A stretch of 64,000 nucleotides of DNA. Source: Spirometra erinaceieuropaei. Its lineage: Eukaryota > Platyhelminthes > Cestoda > Diphyllobothriidea > Diphyllobothriidae. Under the pieces are notes generated by a model. The model had not been told where the DNA came from. It saw only the letters and a list, made by a program, of their open reading frames with translations, and made no database searches. Positions 57,860-64,000 of this stretch are shown piece by piece (within the stretch, counting starts at the first letter, position 1; every line of letters starts with the position of its first letter). The position numbers and the translations under genes are program-made. The stretch lies in NCBI GenBank assembly GCA_902702965.1, contig CACRXP010000434.1:296038-360037 (forward strand), in the 5' to 3' direction.

Positions 57860-58915
57860 TGCGATCACACCTGTTAATTCTATTAAAATTTATCTATCAT
57901 CGATCTGTTTGACAGCATGCAACCCTATAAAACCTTTGTTTCTTATGATGTCTCCAATAGCAAAAGCAGTTGAAATCACGTTTGCTTAATAAAATCGCAT
58001 TTCAATCAATTCAAAGGCATAAAGAATGCCACGGATGCTCAGGAATGCTTTTTGGAATCTTTACTCAGAATTTAAACTGTTGGAAAACTGCCACATCTGG
58101 CATTACTGTAGTTATTAAAAGATAGTTAAATGTAAACTTCTTTAGGATATTTTTTCAGAAATTGTAATAGTTATGATGTCACATTTACGTAGTTTGATGC
58201 ATTTTTTCCCCGGTATGAATTGAAAACAAGCATGTACAGCAGAATTTATTGGGGCCAACAAATTTCGTGACGGCTTTTCAACTGCAACCCGTCTCTGCAT
58301 AACATAGGTAACGAATGAACGCGCACAGCAGTATGAGTTTGTACAGAATGGCAGTGCATAGGAGCAAGGTCAAAGTTCAAATTAATTAATAATCAGCTAA
58401 GACGTCCACATAAGCATCAAAAAGGAAAAAAGGAAGACGAAATGTTAACAACAAATCACAGTCAGAGGAAAATAGAGGCGTGAGATTACCAGGGCAATTG
58501 CAGATTGATCACGTGATCTAACTGCTTGCACAGGTCTGGTTTCTCCCTCCGTATGTAGGCTGCTTCCAAATAACGCAAGGTTCGAGTTGTACGTGCTCTG
58601 ACAAGTACTCGAAAGGATGCTTTAGGGTCGACAACATGACCGCTATCTAACAGGTGTTTCATTATAGAAGGCTTTCTGTTTATCCAAAACTGAAGATTAC
58701 ACAAGTACAACCTGTTTTGACGTTTTCGGGATTTTCCGCTTTTTAACAACTTGCGTTTTTCCAAACAATGCAAAATCGGTTTTACTATTTCCTTTATGGT
58801 GTAAATTCCCTTAAAACCGTTATTTTTTAACATAGATATTGGGTCTACGCATTAGTGTCGGTTTGCAAGTAATTAACAAATATTGTTAAATTTTGTCGTG
58901 TTTTGTGCTCTGGCT
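57860..58915. mobile_element. Type C element fragment interrupted by a PLE
   Basis: 57860-58200 matches 50660-50960 (TTGACAGCATGCAACC, ATAAAACCTTTGTTTCTTATG). 58690-58900 matches 55500-55690 (GTTTTCGGGATTTTCCGCTTTT, GGTCTACGCATTAGTGTCGG). The intervening 58240-58680 is a minus-strand PLE. Confidence 0.6.
58240..58680 (-). pseudogene. Penelope-like element family 2, endonuclease C-terminus and 3' end
   Basis: The minus-strand reading of 58680-58490 gives IMKHLLDSGHVVDPKASFRV, LVRARTTRTLRYLEAAYIRR and EKPDLCKQLDHV, the C-terminus of a PLE GIY-YIG endonuclease. The 3' end reads CCGTCACGAAATTTGTTGG and CCCCAATAAA, matching 31560-31620. It is truncated at the 5' side and nested in a type C element. 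Confidence 0.8.
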
Positions 58916-59029
58916 TACGAACTGTATGCATATATATACGTTAGAAATTCGTTCACCGAGCGATTTATTGGGCATTCTGGTCCTTTGGTGCGTTTGAATT
59001 GTAAGTAATCGCAGGGCCACCAGTGACAT

Positions 59030-59235
59030 GCAAAACGCGATTTTTGACAAAGACCAAGGAGACTAAAATGGCTATTAGTCAGTCGTATGCAACCCCAAGT
59101 CTGGTATACGTGGGATTCGAAGATGGGATTTTGGTCGTTTAGTGAACTCCTCCAACAATCGACAAATGATAACGGCCAAAAAACTAGAAGTGGCCAACTC
59201 ACTCTCCCTTGGCTAATATCAGTTGCCACATCTTG
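59030..59235. mobile_element. Diverged SINE fragments, head-to-head
   Basis: The minus-oriented part (GACAAAGACCAAGGAGACTA) is followed by a plus-oriented part (GGCCAAAAAACTAGAAGTGG, CTCTCCCTTGGCTAATATCAG). This is the same arrangement as at 42546-42780. Confidence 0.5.
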
Positions 59236-60760
59236 GGTCTACTTTTTTATCACTGACTTGGAATGAACAGTACAGTCCTTTAAACCTGCTTATCCAGGCA
59301 TCAGAGTTTGGACTGTATTTGACTGATGGACAGGTCATTATCAAGCTGTCGAAGTTGTTTATCGAGCTGCAGCTGTAAACAATTCTGATGAACGAAAACG
59401 CAAGTATGGAAAGCAGCTTGTCCCCTTGTCCACTTTAGCTCTTTTTGACTAAAAGACTGAACCTATAAATGGTCGAGTATGTAGCGTAACCGGATCGAAG
59501 AACAAACTTCCGTAACGGACAGAACAAGAGGCACGTAAGTTAGTAGTTTGAGCGTTTGATTTGCTGATGCCTCAGAGCTGCAAGCATTTGTGTTGAATTC
59601 TCAAGTGTTTCCAAACTCCCCGTTTGTCTAGACTGGCCGACGAAGGCTAATGTGTAAGAAATGGGCTCTCCAGTCGTTCTTTTCTTTATCGACATTTTTT
59701 TCATAAACAACTGATAACTTCATTCTACTGAGACCAGATAATAGGATTTAAAAAACAGAACTTTCGACTTATCCTCGATCACTTGGCTGAACACTGTACA
59801 GACAGGTCCAGTCCTAAAACCCATTTGTGGAGCATTGCCATGGGTAAACTGGTGACACGAGCATATATTGAAACAGAGTTTTGTTTGTAAATGGGAGAAC
59901 AGCTTCAGTTCCCTGCCTAAAATGTCCCAAGTAGAATCATGTAAATAGCCTCCTCCCAAACCTTTTATCTTTTCGGTTTCTTCCTAAGATTACAACTGAG
60001 CCTTGTATTTCTTGGAGTCGCAATGCTCAACCTTCATTCCACTCGAACCTATGTGGGCAACAAAAATAGAACTCGCAATATTTCCGAAATCACAGCTGTT
60101 TCCTTCCCTACGTCTACCCCGATCACATGTCATTTGTGTGCTCGATTGCTTGTCGAGACGGGGTTCATCTTTCGTGTGAAAAGCTTAACGGTGTCAAATT
60201 GCAAAAAAACGCGCCGGAACGGCGAATGTCGACGGAAAATAGCTCGACTGCGGGAGTGTTAACAGCGAAATCACGTCCAGGTGGCCTAACAAGTCAGAAT
60301 TTAAATAGATGTCTTTTTCTGTTGACCTAGTCCTTAAAGTCTGGAGGTAATGACGTTAGTCAATCAGAAAACACCCGCCTATAATGCTACTATTTGGCTT
60401 TGCAGAGTTTTTTATTTTAAAGAGCACACCGAACCTACAAACGCTTACAGCATTACCTGAATAACGTTTACGTATGTTAATTAGGCGACTATAAATTTGC
60501 AAGACTTCCTATCCAACGGCAAAAATTTTCTTGGAGGAATTCGGAAGAAGCATTTGTGAGTGCATGTATCAGTACTTCACTTTTAAAATTCGCATCGTTT
60601 TAATTGATCCTATCTGTTTCTTTGGCAATAAAAAACAATAATGAAGAGAGAGAGTAGACGTCCCCAAAAAAGCATATTTAAAATGAACAATATCAGTTTC
60701 AGTTGGCAGATGATTACAGAAGGCTTCAACGCACAATCTCCAGTTCCAGCACAAACGACT
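59236..60760. other. Intergenic sequence without recognised features
   Basis: Short open frames at 59720-59959 and 60023-60330 show no motif. No repeat family is assigned. Confidence 0.4.
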
Positions 60761-60764
60761 GAAA

Positions 60765-60915
60765 ATCGGGCTCATGGCTCAGTGATAGGGCGTTCAAGTG
60801 AATGACGGAAGATTCCTATCCTGGGTTTGGCTCCACAATGACAAATAGACGACGAGTGGCCAAGCCAGGTCTCTTTGTCTTTGTTGGTGGTCCAATCAGC
60901 ATATGCATATATGTA
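60765..60915 (+). mobile_element. tRNA-derived SINE, plus strand, diverged
   Basis: The head GGGCTCATGGCTCAGTGATA contains an A-box. The B-box region GGGTTTGGCTCC is degraded. The body GAGTGGCCAAGCCAGGTCTC and TTTGTCTTTGTTGGTGGTCC matches the SINE family in sense orientation. Confidence 0.6.
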
Positions 60916-62139
60916 GTAGGTGGTATCATAGAAGAAATGCGACCAAATTTACGAAGCATCTTTGATATCTCGAAAAGAAAGTCAACACGTGTTCATCAAA
61001 ATACCCAAATAATAATGAACGACCGATATGGAATGAAAACTTAAAGGACATTGGAGAGATCAATTCGCACTCTTCTCTTGGTCCGAAATGCGTTGTATTT
61101 TGGATTGTCGAATACTTCGTGATTTTCAGTGGTTTTAATCGACTGCCCATACAAACAGATTCCTTATTGGGCGTTACTAAAATAAAATACTTCCCGAAGT
61201 AATTTACCGAAGCCGTGAGTTTAAGAGCGTTCATTATTCATGCAGATGGTCGTTTGGGTCACGTGCAAAAACTCACCTCAAGCAGGAAAACCTCATTGAC
61301 GAGTAAAATAAACGTCCACAATAAGAAGACATTTTTCAATAAATGTCCTTCTAAGGAGTGCTTTAACACTGCATGCCGTTGACGGATGTCTGTGTACTTT
61401 AATTTTAACACGGTGAAACCAAGAAAAAATCTGTCATTAGCCGTTTCGTTCAGGTTGCGGAGAAATACTGATATTTGTTACCTTAGGCGGAAGGACATGC
61501 CTTTTTCTTTACGCTGAGTCCATTTTAACCATCTTTGCTTACGTTTGGGTTTCGTTTAGCGATTGTGAGTAAACGCTTGTTGAAAGTGTTAACATTTTTG
61601 TCCGTTAAATTTCCAAATAACTTATGTGTTGCGGTTTATTTATTCAAATAACTGAGTATTTAAGACAGCATAAGTTCTTTTGAGCAGATTCAACCTGCGC
61701 AGCCTCCAAGAACTCGGATAATATAAGCTATGACGTTAAGCTAACTGTTTATAGTTTGGTCATGGATTCCGAAACTGTCGTAGGAGAGTTTAATGCGAAT
61801 TCTTCCGGTTTTGCACTTTTTAAGACGCAGTTAACTGAGGCATTTCATTTGAGATGGTTGACAGGAATGTCAAAGTATTGGACGTTGTCTGAAGTTCACC
61901 TGTTGACTGGCCGGTCAGGGTCACAGGAATTTAAATCGAATTAGCAGACGCAGTCGTAAGTTTACCCCTTTACGTGAGTGATTTGTGGTTTTTGACGACC
62001 TCTGAGTTTGAGGGTGACATTGAAATATCGGTGTGCTTTGCAGTTTTTAAGCTTCTCAAATGTCGCTCAAAGAATGGGTTCTGTGTTCTGCGTTTATCAA
62101 AGTTTCCAATAAATGATATTTGATAAAAGCCAAAGAACT
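60916..62139. other. Intergenic sequence without recognised features
   Basis: AT-rich. Frames up to 102 codons have no motif. Confidence 0.4.
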
Positions 62140-62499
62140 CATTTCTCTCTTTATAATGGATCCATTTGTGTTATTTTTTAACGTGAAGATCAGTTCTAAG
62201 CTTCTGAATGCGCAGCAGCGACCATGAAAAATACTAACACACTGCTCAAACTTCTGGTTTTATAAGAGTAAAGTCCTATTTCATGGCTTGATTCACGTGA
62301 CTCACGTGAAAAACTTCATTTTCTCTTTATCATGGACCCATTTTTGCTCCTTTTTGTTTAATTTGAAGACCAGTTCTACCCGTATTAATGCACAGCAACG
62401 ACCATGAAAAACACTAACGTACTGCTCAAACGTCTGGTTTTCTAGAAGTAACGTGTTAGTTCATGGCTTGATTCACGTGACTCACGCGACTAAAAAATC
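62140..62499. repeat. Two-copy tandem repeat, period about 180 bases
   Basis: TCATGGCTTGATTCACGTGA occurs at 62281 and 62461. The preceding CTCTTTAT(A/C)ATGGA(T/C)CCAT and CAGC(A/G)CGACCATGAAAAA-type blocks also recur with the same spacing. Confidence 0.8.
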
Positions 62500-63330
62500 A
62501 ATTCTACAGTGCAGCGAGATATGTCCTGTAAAATCCTCCAGTCTAACTTACTCTGCTGTTGTGGGAAACTTACTTTTGGACGGCTACTGGCATTTGAAAT
62601 TGCCCAAATATAAGGTAATGTTGAATTTCGTTCAAATTTGCAAACTTTTGCCCGAAAAACTACTTAAAACACAGTTTACATAAGAAAAGAACATCTTGGG
62701 AATGCGTTAGACAAATGCATAAATTGAACAGCATTTTATATGTTTCATCATGAGCCTATAGATTTCCCTCACCACGTTTCATAAGGTATGCCACCTACTG
62801 AATAAATATCAATAACTCTGCATAAATAAGAATGCCAAAAAGTAAATACTTCTAGAAGTGCTCCCAAACAATGCCTTCCTTTTGAAGTTCTCATGAATAC
62901 ATATGGCATAGAGCCTACGTTTATGAGCAGTGGATCAGAAAGTGGAGTCCGTAAGCATTTACTGGTGTATGAGAACAAACCGAAATAAAGGACTATTTTA
63001 AAAAATTCCACTTACGCTGTCTTATTTACTTGACCATTTTTAGTACAGGATTTACATGCTTGTAGAATTTAATTTTTCTCATGCAACATTTTTGGCCTGC
63101 TCGAAGTTGCTGTTTTTATAAAAGAAGGTGTCGTTTCTAAGTAATATAGTTAATATTTCTTTCTATCACATCGTCAAAAGTCGTTCCCGTTTAAGTACGC
63201 AGTTTTATCGATACATTTTGGGCGGTCTCCGGCTGATTATAGACGTTTCCTAAATTAAGGCTTATGTTAGATGCTACGTGACCTTATGTATACGGGTTCG
63301 TTGTGCTGTCGGTTGCGACTCGGTATATAC
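62500..63330. other. AT-rich sequence; possible element right end
   Basis: TTTCATAAGGTATGCCACCTA at about 62779-62799 resembles the right terminus of type A elements. No matching left end was located. Nothing else is assigned. Confidence 0.35.
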
Positions 63331-63334
63331 AATG

Positions 63335-63480
63335 TTAGAGGGGCGCTCACAGATCGCGCTAAGAAACTCACTTTTTTCGTTTTGCCTTGGGGCCTCAGCA
63401 GCAGCCGCTCTGCTGCACGACTGCTGGTCAAGAGGGAGAGCCTCAAGGCACGACGGAAGTGTGTTTTCCTTAGCGCGACC
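63335..63480. mobile_element. Inverted pair of SINE fragments
   Basis: GGGGCGCTCACAGATCGCGC with CTCAGCAGCAGCCGCTCTGC on the left is mirrored by the reverse complement on the right (GCGCGACCAGTAAGCGCC), so the transcript would fold back. An AT microsatellite follows at 63498-63515. Confidence 0.65.
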
Positions 63481-63519
63481 AGTAAGCGCCAACCGACTTA
63501 TATATATATATATATTTAT

Positions 63520-63720
63520 GATAGTGGGCGCTCACCGATCAGGTTACGGAACATGCTCGTTCCGTTGTGCCTTTGGGCTCATACTTAAACCCTCGCAGGC
63601 AGACGCACAGCGACTAGTGATATATGTTGAGAAGGTGATACCGACAAAGACAAGGGAGACCGGAATGGCCATTTCTGGCTTATTAGCCGTCATCAGCCAG
63701 TCATACCCAATCCCAAGGAG
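63520..63720 (-). mobile_element. tRNA-derived SINE, head missing
   Basis: The minus-strand body is as at 15461 (AAATGGCCATTCCGGTCTCC, TTGTCTTTGTCGGTATCACC) with the terminal GATCGGTGAGCGCC. The tRNA-like head is replaced by other sequence beyond about 63715. Confidence 0.7.
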
Positions 63721-63914
63721 GGACGACCGAGAATGCGGCTATTATGACTTGGCCGACTTCGGCCTGGTAATTGGTTGCCTGTTCGTGACCTTTGCCACAC
63801 ATACGGAGCTTGTTTGCTTCGTGAAGCCAATAGATCGGTGTGCGCCCAGTCCTGATTGATATATATATATATATTGAAAATAAGTAAGATTCTTTGGGAA
63901 GGGAATAAACTTTA

Positions 63915-63962
63915 ATGAGTAAATTTTCGAGTCTGGATCCCCAGCTCGTCGTCAGACTTTTG
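63915..63962 (-). ncRNA. Second, different hammerhead-like motif
   Basis: Minus strand: helix I strand AGT, core CTGACGA (63955-63949), one extra C, helix II GAG-CTGG loop GGAT CCAG-(A)-CTC (seven pairs with one bulged A), core GAAA, then ATTT and ACT, which pairs with AGT. Helix III would be AATT pairing with a second copy. The architecture parallels the family-1 motifs, but the sequence is unrelated. Confidence 0.5.
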
Positions 63963-64000
63963 GGCAATGTACAAAAGCAGTTAACTATTTAACCGTGTCA

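Overview
The window looks like a flatworm nuclear genome, most likely a tapeworm. That taxon is an inference. The supporting evidence is: spliced genes with multi-kilobase introns; Penelope-like retroelements (PLEs) carrying GIY-YIG endonuclease domains and hammerhead-ribozyme motifs; a Merlin-type transposase relic; tRNA-derived SINEs; and degenerate TTAGGG-type repeats. There are no operons, Shine-Dalgarno-led genes or CRISPR arrays. Two assembly gaps (runs of N) lie at 2427-2607 and 29548-30078.

The left part (about 920-27450) holds the only host gene I can support: the 3' end of a plus-strand gene in six exons (920-1941, 3161-3462, 9623-9785, 16002-16400, 20911-21119, 27019-27135). It is built from AG/GT splice sites whose phases agree at every junction, and it ends in a stop codon. 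It would encode about 736 C-terminal residues of a Ser/Arg/Pro-rich, apparently disordered protein. I do not recognise the family. Its 5' end lies outside the window. The introns are full of mobile elements: a LINE 3' end, PLE copies, palindromic miniature elements, a SINE and a degenerate telomere-like tract.

The right part (about 27450-64000) shows no convincing host gene. It is a mosaic of repeats. It includes two diverged copies of an interspersed repeat around the terminal exon, a long inverted repeat with a PLE fragment in its loop, a Merlin transposase pseudogene (about 36030-36940), and a roughly 5.5 kb direct duplication (about 39340-44155 and 44865-49680). It also holds larger elements of about 1.8 kb (49393-51190, 53925-55735 and a broken copy at 57860-58915), more PLEs, and SINEs often arranged head-to-head.

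The most interesting signals are as follows. (1) Hammerhead-ribozyme motifs occur at the 3' ends of five copies of one PLE family, and a second, different hammerhead-like fold lies at the right edge. (2) A family of about 1 kb near-perfect palindromes appears to insert at TA, with three natural empty or near-empty sites visible inside the window because the flanks are duplicated. (3) The Merlin relic is interrupted by three TAG codons and a frameshift, and otherwise keeps recognisable transposase motifs. All coordinates of repeat boundaries are read by eye and are approximate to about 10-30 bases.
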